The notes beneath the pieces were generated by a model that worked only from the letters and a program-made list of their open reading frames with translations, did not search any database and had not been told where the DNA came from. Made by a program: the position numbers and the translations under genes. This document shows, piece after piece, positions 42,312 through 53,928 of a DNA stretch of 64,000 nucleotides. This stretch comes from Triangularia verruculosa (lineage: Eukaryota; Ascomycota; Sordariomycetes; Sordariales; Podosporaceae): contig MU863886.1 of the NCBI GenBank assembly GCA_033296885.1, positions 352,983-416,982 on the forward strand. Direction: 5' to 3'. The first letter of the stretch is position 1, and each line of letters starts with the position of its first letter.

Positions 42312-44099
42312 ATGTCGTCCTTTTTCACAGCCCCGGGCGCTCAGAAGAAGAGGAAGCGTTCCGCAACTACAGAAGCCCCCAAGAAGCGATTGGCAACCAC
42401 AAAATCCTCGTCCAAGCCCGCGACAAGAGGCCCCACCAAGCCCACCGCGGCCCCCAAGAAAAAGGACATTGAGCGCGACGAAGACATCTCCGGCAGCGAA
42501 CTCGATACCGAGAACGAAGACGATGATATTCTCAGTAGATCCGGGTCCGACGATTCAGACAACGAGGGCGAGACCGCTGCCGAGAAGCGTCTGAGGCTCG
42601 CCCAGCGCTACCTCGAGAAGACGCGAAAGGAAGTCGACGAGATCCAAGACGAGTACGCCTTCGATGCCGAGGAAATCGACCGCGATCTTTTAGCCGAGCG
42701 CCTTCAAGAGGACGCCGCCGAATCCAAAGGCAAAGTCTACCGCAGTCTCGCGCCCGAACTCGACTTCCCCCACGCCGACCCCATCCAGTTCCGCTGGAAC
42801 TCGGGCACCGTCACCTCTGTCGCGGTCTGCCCTCCATATGCCTACACGACAACCAAAGACGGTTATCTCACCAAATGGAAGCTCCAAGATCTCCCCAAGA
42901 ACCAATGGCCTCAGACCACCCGTAAAAAGCCCAAGAAGCCCCCCGCCCCTCCCAAGCGCCGCCCCCAGCGCATCGCGTTTGTCAAGTCTCAACCCCTCAA
43001 GGCCAAGGATAAGACCTTCCAAGGCCACACCGCAGCTCCAATCACAGTAAAAGCCTCCCAGGACGGCAAGTTTGTCGTCACCGGCGGCCTCGACCGCAAG
43101 CTGGTCGTCTACGATGCCGAGACTCTCAAGCCCATCCGCGCCTTTACTCAACACCGCGACGCCGTCACTGGAATTGCCTTCCGCCGAGGTACTAACCAGA
43201 TCTTTTCCTGCTCCAAAGATCGCACAGTCAAGGTATTCTCTCTTAACGAGCTCGCCTATGTCGAAACATTGTTCGGTCACCAAGACGAAATCATGGACGT
43301 GGACGCTTTGGGACAAGAACGCTGCGTCTCGGTCGGCGCGAGAGACCGCACAGCCCGCTACTGGAAGGTGCCAGAGGAATCTCAGCTTGTGTTCAGAGGA
43401 GGCGGTGAGGGCGGGTCGACCAACACCAAGAAGCACAAACTTCCAGCTGGGCTGAACCCGGCGAGTGCTGCCCACGAAGGGTCAATGGACAGAGTGGCGA
43501 TGCTGGACGACGAGATATTTGTCACGGGCAGTGACAACGGTGACTTGGCGCTGTGGAGCATCCAGAGGAAGAAGGCCATGCACGTGGTGGCTAGGGCGCA
43601 TGGTTTGGACCCAGCGTTGACCCCCAATGAACTGTCTGGGGGTAATCCAGAAGATTTCAACCCAAAGGACATCCCTGCCCCGCAGCCAAGGGGCATCACG
43701 GCGTTGAGGACGGTCCCCTACTCGGATCTCATCTTCAGCGGGAGCTGGGACGGATGTGTGAGGGTCTGGCGGTTGAGCGACGACAAGAAGAAGATTGAAA
43801 GAGTGGGTGTGCTCGGACAGCCAATAGACTCGGAGGACAGCGACGCCAAAGAGGAAAAGACGATTGCGAGGGGGATTGTCAACGACATTGCCGTTTTCGA
43901 GCGCGGAGACAGAGGCAAAGACGGGCTTTGCGTTGTGGCGGTTACTGGGAAGGAGATGAGATTGGGGAGGTGGAAGTACATGAAGGAGGGGAGGTGCGGG
44001 TTGGTGATTTATGAGGTGCCCAAAAATGCGGTTGACAGTAAGAAGAACAAGGTCGAGGAAACTAATGGGCATCCTTCGGATGCGGATGATGAGAAGTGA
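42312..44099 (+). CDS. RRP9: U3 snoRNP-associated WD40 protein
   Basis: Single exon, 595 aa, from the ATG in CCACCATGTC. RRP9 (U3-55K) binds the box B/C motif of U3 snoRNA in the small-subunit processome, nucleolus. Residues 1-120 are basic then acidic and disordered. Residues 95-150 hold the conserved helical segment AEKRLRLAQRYLEKTRKEVD and DRDLLAERLQEDA. WD40 repeats then run from about residue 160 to the end, with WD-type ends such as KDGYLTKWKL, GLDRKLVVYD, CSKDRTVKVF, ARDRTARYWK, GSDNGDLALW and GSWDGCVRVW. A Pro/Lys-rich insertion lies between the first two blades. Length fits filamentous fungi (yeast Rrp9 is 573 aa). Confidence 0.95.
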   Translation: MSSFFTAPGAQKKRKRSATTEAPKKRLATTKSSSKPATRGPTKPTAAPKKKDIERDEDISGSELDTENEDDDILSRSGSDDSDNEGETAAEKRLRLAQRYLEKTRKEVDEIQDEYAFDAEEIDRDLLAERLQEDAAESKGKVYRSLAPELDFPHADPIQFRWNSGTVTSVAVCPPYAYTTTKDGYLTKWKLQDLPKNQWPQTTRKKPKKPPAPPKRRPQRIAFVKSQPLKAKDKTFQGHTAAPITVKASQDGKFVVTGGLDRKLVVYDAETLKPIRAFTQHRDAVTGIAFRRGTNQIFSCSKDRTVKVFSLNELAYVETLFGHQDEIMDVDALGQERCVSVGARDRTARYWKVPEESQLVFRGGGEGGSTNTKKHKLPAGLNPASAAHEGSMDRVAMLDDEIFVTGSDNGDLALWSIQRKKAMHVVARAHGLDPALTPNELSGGNPEDFNPKDIPAPQPRGITALRTVPYSDLIFSGSWDGCVRVWRLSDDKKKIERVGVLGQPIDSEDSDAKEEKTIARGIVNDIAVFERGDRGKDGLCVVAVTGKEMRLGRWKYMKEGRCGLVIYEVPKNAVDSKKNKVEETNGHPSDADDEK

Positions 44100-45333
44100 A
44101 AAGGAAGGGGGGAAGGTTTCTCTACTTTGGGATTCTGGTAGATGATGCATGGCATGGCGTTTCGATAATTTTTTCTATTCATTTGGAGTAAATAAAAACG
44201 GGCGGTGGAATGCGTGGGGTGGGGAGGAAGGGAGGCTGACTGCTTGTCAAATACCTTTTTTTGTTTGTTTGCTGATGCTGAGAGAGGTTGGGAGTTTGTG
44301 TATGTATACCTTAACTGTATATATATTTCCATCATTACCCCCGTTCTTAGCAACTGAAACTCGAGAGATGATACAACCGAACCTCAAGAGATGATATCAT
44401 TGTAATGTGTATATGTGTGTGTGTGCCTTTTATGCAGTGTAATGGAAGGAAGACCATTTGGCAAAGGGCTTGGGATAGATACCTTACCCGATTAAGCTGT
44501 CAGGTCAGTACATCAGCAAATAATGACTCGACGACAAAATCAATTCCATCGACCAAAGAAGCTGGCCTTGGACTCGATCCCACGAACCATCAAGCGAGAG
44601 CCTTGATCTGTCTCTCCAGTCTTCAGGACTGGCGAGCCTTGAAGTTCGTCGCCCTTGCTGATATAACTCAGACCTCACCTGTATTTTTATTGATGGCATG
44701 TCATTCGTTCAAAATCCCTTCGACATGCGGCTAGGGCCAAGCAGATAAACCAAATATCCACTATCATCCACGGGTGCAGAAGTCCGTATATTCTTCTGAT
44801 CACACTGCCTATCTTACCTCATCACTATCACGTCGCGATTATCAAACAACTCGCACACACAAACCATAAAAGTAAAAGCCCACAAAGTTAACCATACACG
44901 CTCCCCGCTAAGTCTAACAATACATGCGGTAAACAGCACCACATCATCTTCATTGCTCTAGTAATGAAATCATTCACTCCCGCCCAACGCTTCCGTGTAC
45001 CTCGCATTCTAGCAACCAACTCCCCCAACATGAGATATCCGTCCAACCTCCTTAACATAGGTAGGTACCCAGAGCTGTCCATCTCCTCCACAGATCTCAT
45101 CGGATCTCTTCACAAAAAAAAAAATACCAAAGAAAATACGCGACCCGAAACACCTATTCTATGCTTGCCACCCAGCGCCCTTGTTGATGAATACCTACTA
45201 AACGTTGCGCCTCGCCGTAGCCTAACCGGGACAATAATCCCTGTCTTCATACCGACAAACCAAAAATTTACAAAAAAACACCAAAACATTAAAAAACACA
45301 GCCCCGACAAGGCCCACACGCCGCTCTAAATGG
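44100..45333. other. Intergenic stretch between convergent RRP9 and ULP2
   Basis: 1.2 kb, AT-rich, with a short TG-repeat run near 44410-44425 and a TAGGTAGGTACC half-site run at 45059-45069. Presumed to hold both 3' untranslated regions; no gene supported. Confidence 0.6.
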
Positions 45334-48300
45334 TCACTCAGAGTCATCCACAATACTGATTGGCTCCTGATGCTTTACGGCCTCCAGGTTTTCAGCCACC
45401 ATGGCGGCCCTCGTCGGAGCAAGCGCACTGGTTGTGAAGTGTGGAAATGGCTGCCTTGTCGCTGCTGATGTTGCCACTGAGCGTTGCCTGCCGGCAGGCG
45501 ATGACATGCCGTTAGGGCGCGCTGCATGAGAGCGGGAGCCTCTGCTGGGCGGAGAACTAGCGTTCGGACGCTTGGGATTCCATGTAGGCGGAGAGCTAAC
45601 ATTTGGGTGTCTTGACTGAGAAGCCCTGGTGGGTGAACCAAGGGGAACTGAACGTTTCAATTGCGGCGCTTTCGCTTTGGCAGCGGTCTGAGGGGCACTA
45701 GACTTATAAAATGATACCGCATCAACCTCCTGGATTTGCTCATTGTCATTCTCATCACCGCTTGTGGTAATAGTTGGAGAGCTCGACGCCACCCTAGCCG
45801 TAAACAAGGGGTTAGTAGGCGGTTGCTTTTCCGAACCCACCACTGGCTGAGGTTTTGCATATGTCATGTCGTGTGTTGGAATGAGATCAACATCGTCCTC
45901 CGCCTGAGAAGATTGTCGTCCGGGCGAGTTTGCTGGCTTTGGGGAAGACGGCTCGGTCAGCTTTGGCAGACCATTCTGATGCCGAACCAAATCCATGCTC
46001 GGGCAAGACAGTGTAGAAAGATCAGTGATTGAAGGAGGCTCCGGGGTGGGAGATTCCACCGAATCATCAAAGTCCATATGATTGTCTGTGTGGTCAGTGG
46101 TACTCTCCATCTCGGGTCCGGTTGGCGCAACTGGATGCTCTGCCGCTTCCTGCGCCGGCGGTGTTGCAATTTCAACGGACTCGACCACCTGCTCTGATAG
46201 CTGCCTTGATGCATCTCCTAGGGGTTTCGTTGCTCCTGGTACGGCCTCTGTTGCTACCTGTGCAGTAGAGATAACGGGCTTGGCGCTATTTGCTGGCAGT
46301 GATGTTTCTCCATTTCTGTATGTCGCGCCACTCTCCCCAAGAACACCATATAGGCCTGTCTGGGAAAACCGCTTTTCCTTAAAAATGGTGTCCCGCCAGA
46401 GTGTCCGGAGATCCGAAGCGTCGAGTGGCCACTCCATCTTTTCTTTAGAGAGCAGAGCTTCAACAAGCTGATCCGGGGCTTGGACAAACTCTTGCATGTA
46501 CCCCAGAAGGAAGACACCGCAGTCGGTTAAGTTTGATTGCTGAGGGATATTGACAGCCTTCATTCCAAGCGCTTTTGGTAAATCATTCGCATTCAGAGTC
46601 TTGCCGCGCTTGTCCTGAAATTCGGCAACAAGGTATTGGCGGAGGTACTTAACCGTTGGACTGTGTCCAGATCCAAGCGAGTCCAGTAAGAGAATCCTAG
46701 GGTCGTCAAGGCTGTAACCAGTCTTGCGCTGCTTTGGTTGAGCTTGAAGCCGCCTTCCAGATCTCGGGTCCTTATCATCGGTGGCCAAGTCCACAACATC
46801 AGAGGTGACGAGTGGTGGTGCTTCAGTCATTTCAAAATCTGACGACGTGGTAGATTCCTCTGCTTTCCGACGAGCATCCGGATCAAGCTTTCCTGGGTTG
46901 CAGATGATGGCTACCCACCAGTGAAAGTTTTGGTTGATAGGGACAACAATATAGTCATGTGATAGCAGATCTACCTTTGCGGTCCATCTTTTGACTGCGT
47001 CGTAGTTGAACTTGTTCCCGCTCGTTCCGGTCAAGCTGGTGTAGAAGAAGCTGTTGTGAACGTAAACTCGTCTTTTCAAATCTGGATGCCTCGCATGGTA
47101 CCTTTCAAAAAGGTACTTCAATCCAAATTCGATGATGTTGTCATTCAAAAGCTGATCCTCATCAAGCCTTGATATGTCTTCTTTGGTCAACTCCACTCGG
47201 CCAAACCGCAGTGGTTTCTTCCAGTCATCAATCCAGCCCCTATTCTGTTGAGACCAACGTGGAGGTGGAGGAGGAGACTCGGGAGATAATGACAGATCCA
47301 ACTCGACTGACTTCGTTGATTTGGCAATCCTCGAAGATCGTCTACCATATGTCGTCACTGCTTTGGGAGTCGCGGGCACTGAAACTTGCATGCCATCACG
47401 GATGGTCGTTCGTGATCTGGATGAGGGCGAGACCTGACTCGGAGAGATGCTCGCACTGACGTTTCGGGGTAGATCATCAATCGTTTGTTTAGAAGTGCTT
47501 TCGGTTTCGGCCGCCTTGGCTGTTGACCGCTGTCTGTTTACTTCGCTACAAGTTTTATCCCATGTGGAAAGGAGTCTCTGACTATAAATCAGTATTAGTA
47601 GGGTTCAAAATTACAATGTTTTACATTGAGGACATACCAGGTTTCCTCGAGAATGTCTGCGCCTTCAATATTGTCCCGAATCCAGTTGACCACAGCCGAC
47701 GCATACGCGGGAGTCTCGAACTTGATCATCAGCCGAGAGCCGAGCTTCAGGTTGATATCCGTGGCCTGGGAAATTTTCAGATATGGGCTGTCTGGGTTGT
47801 GGTGTAAGGTTTTAGCCTTGCTTGTGATCCTGAGCCAGCACTGCTGGGGGTGTGGCGTTCTATCGTCCATGATCGCGCAGAGTTCTGGCGCAGACTTGTC
47901 GTGGTTCATGGGATACAAAAAGCAGGCGCTCTCATCAGTAACCGCATAAAGGTACTTGTCATAACATGCCGCCGCGGAGACAGGAACTAGCCGGAACTCG
48001 GTGTGGCGGTTCCCTTTCACCGAGCTCGCCGAGGTCTTCGTAGAAAACTGTGTTGGGGTCAAGTCGCCTCTGCGAGACACACTCGACGGCGCCAGACGCT
48101 TCTTGCCTTGGTTTGGGGTGTGAGCCAGTGCCAGCTCATCGTGTCCATGAGTTTCGTGATTCAGTCTTTTCCTGGCTTTGATTTGCTTAGGGGTTGAGGA
48201 TTTGCCTTTTATTCCCTCGAGAATCACCGAATCTGCCCCATCACTCTTCACTCCCCCATAAGAAGTTGTGCGGTGTTGTCTCGGGGGATCAATATAATCC

Positions 48301-48727
48301 TGTTTGCACGAGTTGGTGTCGTCGTCGGCTGAAGGATGCCGACGCCGACGGTCGTTTCGGGTATGTTGGTCTTGTCCTCCGAAAGAGCCCATTTCCTGAA
48401 GATACGAACTGACAGATGAAGCCGACAGTGATGGACTTTCTATGCGACTCCAAGATCGGGTTGGGGAATTCTGCGGAAAATCTTCAATCTCTTCGTATGG
48501 CCCCCTCGGTAGCCCTCCTGAGTGTTGAGCCGTCTTCTGTCGTTTCTTGGGCGGGGGCTCGAAAGACGGCTTGGAATCGGCAGACTGGGGTGTCTGTGTT
48601 GGAAGTGGCGTCGAGTCGAGGCTGTTGAAGGATCTGCCAAAAGTGCCTTTCTAAAGCAGAGTCAGAATTGCACATATGATGATGGAAGCGGCAGCTCAAG
48701 TCTTACAATACGTGAAAGGAAACCCAT
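45334..48727 (-). CDS. ULP2: SUMO-specific protease, Ulp2 type (peptidase family C48)
   Basis: Three exons on the minus strand (48727-48707, 48650-47638, 47581-45334), 1,093 aa. Exon 1 is 21 nt (MGFLSRI). Introns: GTAAGA to CTTTAG and GTATGT to TTATAG. It removes SUMO chains in the nucleus. N-terminus disordered with KKRQKT; residues about 215-340 resemble a PH-like fold (EFRLVPVSAAACYDKYLYAV to YASAVVNWIRDN). The C48 domain spans about 440-770: FGRVELTKEDISRLDEDQLL, YVHNSFFYTSL, catalytic His in INQNFHWWVAIICNP, Asp in LLLDSLGSG, Gln in PQQSNLTDCG and Cys in TDCGVFLLGY. The acidic insertion between His and Asp is normal for Ulp2. The tail is disordered and ends ISIVDDSE, a SUMO-interaction-like motif. 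Its ATG lies only 14 nt after the stop of the next upstream gene. Confidence 0.93.
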
Positions 48728-48741
48728 GTTGGCAGTGCGCT

Positions 48742-49307
48742 TTACAGAGCTTCAGCACAAGCAGGTGTTAGCTTCGGTGTCGTCAGGACAGGTTCATGAA
48801 CGTCGGCGCAATACCCATAGTCTGGAAAAGTGTGTGCGGTTCGGTGGTAGTTGAGCTGCTTCCTGTTAAAAAGGTTAGGTGGGCTTCTTCAAGCGTTCGT
48901 GTGGCGTCGTCAAGGGCAAGCTAAGCACTTACTCTTTCGCAATTTTCGCATCCTGGGCTCTTGTGCGATTGGGGGCGGTCGTCGGGGTGGCTGGCTTGGT
49001 TTCCGTCTCGGGCTCAGTGTTTTGCGACTCCCTCGGAGCAGGCAAAGAGTGTTCTGGTGGATCTGCCGCGTTACTGGAAATGTGACTGCCAGAGTTCAAA
49101 GTTAGTGGGGCCCGCCCGAACAAGGACGCGCGCAGGCACCGTCAGTCGCACCTTAGTCGCTCCAGCTTGACGGGTTTGGGGTGGGTCTCTGCTTTTGATA
49201 GACTCTTCAGAAGCTCATGGGCTCGTTGGAGTGAAAACTACGGAGAATACATCAGGAGTTTGGTTGTTTGCAGGTGTTGTCTTCTCTTTGGATGTCACGA
49301 GAACCAT
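48742..49307 (-). CDS. Small hypothetical protein directly upstream of ULP2
   Basis: Four exons on the minus strand: 49307-49299 (MVL), 49237-49152, 49085-48933 and 48862-48742; 122 aa. Introns 2 and 3 are convincing (GTGCGA with ACTAAC and GGCAG; GTAAGT with CTAAC and AACAG), and the joined exons stay open with codons rebuilt at both. The first, 9-nt exon is inferred because no ATG occurs in the second exon; its donor is GTGACA. The product starts with a helical part (SLQRAHELLKSLSKAE), has a Pro/Thr/Glu-rich middle and a basic helix (RAQDAKIAKE), and ends with an aromatic and Cys-containing segment (TAHTFPDYGYCADV). Family not recognised. The stop TAA is 14 nt from the ULP2 ATG on the same strand, so a shared transcript, a regulatory upstream frame, or a mis-split gene should be considered. 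Confidence 0.55.
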
Positions 49308-49712
49308 TTGCGTTTGCCTGCCGGAAGCTCCCCGCTACCTAGGGGCGTGATCCTTGTTGCCTCAGCCGCACTGACCAAGCACAAACCTAACCCATCTTGG
49401 CATTTCTGGCTGGACTCATGAGATCAAGTTCACCAGTATTCACATTGTGTTCCCAAACCGACTGGATTAAAAGCCCATGCCAATCATACAAACAACGAAA
49501 ACCTCTAGTATTTCACTTGACATACCATAATATATGGAGAATAGTCACATATGAGATTGACAAGGCAAGGCTCATATGGTCTGTACAAAACCTAGACATC
49601 AACTTGAGCGGGGTTAACGAGCTCCTCACCCTTATTAACCCCGAATCCAACCTCACACCCCTTCCCTTTACTAAAGTAGGCAAAATCGTAAACAGCCACG
49701 GCCACCTATCTC
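49308..49712. promoter_or_regulatory. Divergent promoter region
   Basis: 405 bp between the small gene upstream of ULP2 and the reductase gene. No TATA box close to either start; nothing else recognised. Confidence 0.4.
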
Positions 49713-50809
49713 ATGAGATCCATGTCTACCAAAACTTCTACTCTACAACTGTCTTTGCTTTCCATATCTCGTTGTAGCCACCTCAAATCAGTCTTGAAAC
49801 CATTCAGCAGCACCACCTCGACCGCCATGTGCACCAAAACAACCCACATAGACCGTACCGCCCACGAACCCCGCGATAACGTACCTCTCCCTCCCCCTTC
49901 CCCCCTCCCCCTTCCTTTTCCCGCTCTCAATACTAACCCTCCCAGTCCCTCTACACCCTCCTCATATCCGGCATAATACCCATCACCCCCACCATCCGCC
50001 TCTTCCACCTATCTCCCCCGCCTTGCCCTTCCCCCGTCCCCCAGCAGCCAATCCACTTCCTCCCAGGCCAATGGGTAGACCTCTACTACCCCCCCTTCCC
50101 ACCCCACCAGAAACCAGGCGGCTTCACCATAACCTCCCCCCCTTCCTCCCTCCCCAACTACATAGAACTCGCAATCCAATCCGCCCCCTCCAACCCACCA
50201 GCCGCATACCTCTGGAAAGAGCCCCCCGAGTCCCTCCTCAACACCCCAGTTCGTGTCAGAATAGGCGGTAGCTTCACCTACCCGCCCCCACCATCCACAG
50301 CCTACAAGAAGGTAATCTTCGTCGCTGGGGGAGTGGGCATAAACCCCATCATGGGCATGCTTTCCCATATAGCTTCTCTTCCTGCGCTAGAGAAAAGCAA
50401 AAAGGAAGTTGTGGTGTTGTATGGTATGAAGGATTCGGACGGGGTGATCCAGGCCGGAACCACGGCTCAAGCTCTGTTCTTGGACAGGATAGCTGGTTTG
50501 TTTGCTGGTGAAGATGGGTTAAGAGGAGGTGTCGAGTTGTTTCTGACTGGAAGTGGCTCCAAAGGAGGCGAGGCTGGTGGTACAGGAGACCAAGTTATAC
50601 AGGCTCATGGGGTAAAACTGCCATTTACGAAAAGAAGGATAGTGCTTGGTGATCTGGAAGAGGCCATTGGGGCCGGGAAAGACGAAGCAGCAGTGTACAT
50701 TTGCGGCGTACCCTCCATGACGGACGAACTTGTCGAGGGGCTGACATCACCTACGCCAAAGGGGCTAGGTATGGATAAGAGAAGGGTGCTATGTGAGAAA
50801 TGGTGGTAG
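49713..50809 (+). CDS. Oxidoreductase with FAD/NAD-binding domains (OXNAD1-like)
   Basis: Two exons (49713-49880 and 49946-50809), 343 aa; the intron runs from GTACCT to CTCCCAG with a TACTAAC branch word. Start at 49713 or at the next in-frame ATG, 49722. The first 50 residues are Ser/Thr/Lys-rich with few acids, which suggests a mitochondrial presequence. A ferredoxin-NADP-reductase-type fold follows: FLPGQWVDLYYP and GGFTITSPPS (FAD/phosphate binding, near 90-115), then the NAD-binding VIFVAGGVGINPIMGMLSHI (near 190) and YICGVPSMTDELV near the C-terminus, ending in CEKWW. It resembles the oxidoreductase NAD-binding-domain-containing protein 1 group; the electron acceptor is unknown. The middle of the protein is Pro-rich with C-biased codons. 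Confidence 0.85.
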
Positions 50810-51015
50810 TTACACCTTATTTCTATTGTCGAAATATCAACAGTCCCTAAATGTGCGTTCAACGCATCCTCTTGAAAGCTTTCCCTTCATCAGCCAAACA
50901 ATGAATATCTGTACATCAAGGTATAATATAACACAACATTCCAAACGCCGTACCTAACTACCTGTCGTTAACGTTTAATTCCCAACCACAATCCATGTGT
51001 GTCGAGACGGAGCCG

Positions 51016-52919
51016 TCAGATCCAGTTCCCAACCCGCCCCTCCATGCTTCCTTCACTCGCCGTATCTCCTTTGTTCGCAGATACCTCCCTTCTCCTGACC
51101 ATCTGTGCGAGCTTCCTCGGCGAAGCACTAAACTTCTTCTTCTTCAGCCCAGCAAAAAGCCCTCTACTGCCATTCTTCTCTGCAGGTCTTGGACTCCAAG
51201 CACGTCTCCCATCTACATGCCTATCCTCATGCGTTTGTGGAGGAGAGGGACTACGGCTCATCCACTGTGCCTCAGTCAGGGTCAATGTTTCTTGCTGTGT
51301 AATCAATTGATCAATATTTTGATGTTCTTGCTGAGGATGGAAAAATGACATTGAAGGCGGCCTGGCGTACTGCCTGACCGGGTACGCATGTTGGTGTCCA
51401 TGTGGTGGTGTGAATGCTGCGAGTCCGTTGTCGAAATTGCTGCCCGTCATTGGCAAATACCCACCAGGAGAGAGCTTCGAGTCAGAGATCGACCCGTTTG
51501 TTGAGAGTGGCGACATTTCATAGTTGGAAATAGAATATTCCTCCCCGTTACCGACATTGGGCTCGTCCTCCGCTTCTGGGGTGACAAGTTGCCGAACACT
51601 CTCGGGAGATCGAACCCTTTTCGCTACCGTCGCCATTCCAAACTCGGTGTTATCCAAATCAAACGAATCATCGTCGATGTGTTGGCAAAGTGAGGGAGTT
51701 ATTGAGGGAGCTCCCGACACTGCAGACACGGCAGATGCAGCGGAGGATCGTCGTGACGGTCTACCAGGAGGCTGGTGAATGGGGAGCTCTGGCAGAGGGC
51801 GCTGGAGATACGACTCACGGTAGCAATCCCTAAGTGCTTTGCTTGGCTGGGGCAGCACAGCCTTGGAGGTGGAAACCTGGAAGCGCTCGGGCGGCGTGTT
51901 GAGCACATAGACGGAGGGTTTGCGGCGCAGGACGTTCTTTGGCTCCATCTCTTCGCTGTCCTCGAAGACTGCCTCATCGGAGTTTTCCAACGGAGACCGG
52001 ACTTCCTCCAACAAATCATCTACAGTTGAGTCGAGATCTAGGCCGCTCTCGTGCTTTGCGCTCGGTGACATTGTCCGGAGAAAGTCGAGTTCCGTTGTGG
52101 GTATCAAGTTCAGCTGCTCGAGGTTACCCCAAGTGCGGTAATGAAAGCGGAAGGAGGCAAAAGGAGACTCCTTAGGATCCATCAAGATGAAGGTATAATA
52201 AGACATGTCTTGGGGTTGGTCAACAAGACCAACGCTGGGAGCCCTATTGTCCCAAGTTAGAAGGACGGCGTGACAGCCTATGATGATCAATATACTTACG
52301 CGATGCCATAGTTGTCCTGCAGTCGATATTCTTCCAGCTTCGGGGCTTTGGCACGCCGTGCCCTGGCGCGATATACTTGTATCTCAATCAAACCTCCATC
52401 TTCAGCCACTGATTTGTGTTCCTGACCGGGCAAGAAGACAAAGTTGCGCCCTTCAATGCCAACCTGGTCCAAGTATCGAGAACCTGGCGCCCAGAGAGAC
52501 TTGACCACTCTTCCTGTGTCTTTGACAGCCGGTTCGATTCCCCAGGCAGAAATGGGCCTGGCGTTCATGTAGAGTCGAAAGAAGACAAACTTGCAAGGTG
52601 GAGGTGGAGGTGTGTTGACAGCATAATTGATTGCGAAGCGAGTCCCTGGCTCGATTAGCGGATGAGTAGACATGGCGGTACGGTGCGAATGCTTACCTGA
52701 AACGGATGGAATATATACAGACACTGATGGTCCGTATTTGTGGTACTGGGATGGTGTAGGGTGAAAGGTCGTAGCTAAGCTCTTGGGCAGGTCATCGGGG
52801 ACAGTCTGGGAAAAGGAGCGCGCTGGAAATCGTGAGCCTTCTGGGTGCGGATACTCGGGAATCTTTTCGTCGTCTGGGCTTGTAGAGATTGAAATCTCGA
52901 TGCCCCGGAGGCTAGGCAT
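51016..52919 (-). CDS. Conserved fungal hypothetical protein with disordered tail
   Basis: Minus strand; ATG at 52919. A probable first intron (52696-52646, GTAAGC to AGCCAG, 51 bp, frame-neutral) joins SVYIPSVS to GTRFAINY. A second intron runs from 52299 to 52244 (GTAAGT to ACAATAG). With both removed the product is 598 aa; if the first is retained it is 615. Residues 1-260 look folded: beta-rich blocks such as FVFFRLYMNARPISAWG, SLWAPGSRYLDQVG, GGLIEIQVYRARAR and FASFRFHYRTWGNL, a pattern I associate with fungal domains of unknown function seen in Sordariomycetes. The rest is disordered, Ser/Pro-rich, with a basic end (GLKKKKFSASPRKLAQMVRR). Function unknown; the basic end could bind nucleic acid or membranes. 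Confidence 0.7.
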
Positions 52920-53471
52920 CTTGGAGGATATCAACGAGCGACTGGATGAAATGAAATGAAATGTCAAAAAGCAGCGATGATTTTGCTGGCGTAGAGACCT
53001 CCTGGGTACGCAAACAAGATGCAAGAACTAGTACCGTGACAGAAATCGTTGAGAAGGAAAATCGCTGGGAAGGAAGGGACAAGAGCCTGGGCATCAGTGA
53101 ATATACTGCTGGAAATTAGGAAGGAGCACAGAAGGCAGACGAGCTTTCCAGCCAGAACATGGTTTGCGGAGACACAGTCTTTTTGCTCTCAGGTTTCGGT
53201 TCCTGGGTGCATCTGCCCAACCTGGGAAGTTGCTCCCGGTATTTGTTTACATCCCATCGCCGCGAAGCTCTGTTAGTAGTAAAGGGGATGTGCTTGACTC
53301 GACCCTGTGCAGCACTCACTTAACCAAACCATAAGAGAAACATGTCACCATTTTCCACGTCTTGACTAACAGAGAATGTATCAGCTTCGTCTCTCTGCAT
53401 TTTCAGGTAGCAAACCGCCGCCAATATTTGTATATGCACACCAGAAACGTCTATTCTCTTGTCGGCCCCGT
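52920..53471. other. Intergenic stretch
   Basis: 552 bp between two minus-strand genes. Short open frames only; nothing recognised. Confidence 0.6.
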
Positions 53472-53928
53472 CTAGCTCGATCCAAGCAGCCTCTTTGTGT
53501 CGTCCTCCTTGTCTAGCAGCCCTAGATTCCTTATTTGCGTAGCATTCGGAGGGTTCTCCTTCAACTTCTTGGCCTCGGCAGCTCTGTAAGCGGCCTGGAG
53601 CGCCTTGACTCTGGCAGCCTGTGTCATGATCTCGATCAGCGAGAGGTTCCCAGTGTTTGCGCCGGTAGTTGGGGCAGCCGCTAACCTCCTTTCTGTGGTG
53701 CAAGCACTCGTAGTAGTCCTCCATGTGCCCGGCACACTTTGCCTTTCCAGAATCATCGAATTCGGTTGTGTTGACAACGTAGCACGAGAGCAGCTCCTGC
53801 CAGAAGGGGAAGCACCGAGACGGGCCTACGAGGACATTGTTAGCATATGTTGCCTGGTAATGGCCAATTGAGGCCATTGGCACAAATCCAAACTACTTGC
53901 CGCCGTTCACGCCGTATCCGGACGCCAT
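53472..53928 (-). CDS. NADH:ubiquinone oxidoreductase 15 kDa subunit (NDUFS5 type)
   Basis: Three exons on the minus strand (53928-53901, 53825-53686, 53618-53472), 104 aa. The first intron begins with GC (GCAAGT) instead of GT and ends CTCGTAG; the second is GTTAGC to GACACAG. The joined product begins MASGYGVNGGPSRCFPFWQ and carries the twin Cys motifs of the family (Cys in SRCFPFWQELLSC and in KCAGHMEDYYEC), which form a CHCH-type helical hairpin. The C-terminal helix is AARVKALQAAYRAAEAKKL, then IRNLGLLDKEDD. It is an accessory subunit of complex I on the intermembrane-space side of the inner membrane. Divergent from SEC39, 435 bp apart. Confidence 0.92.

Noticed and set aside
42690..43475. 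261-codon frame opposite RRP9
   Set aside because: Antisense shadow of a C/G-biased WD40 gene; no family resemblance.
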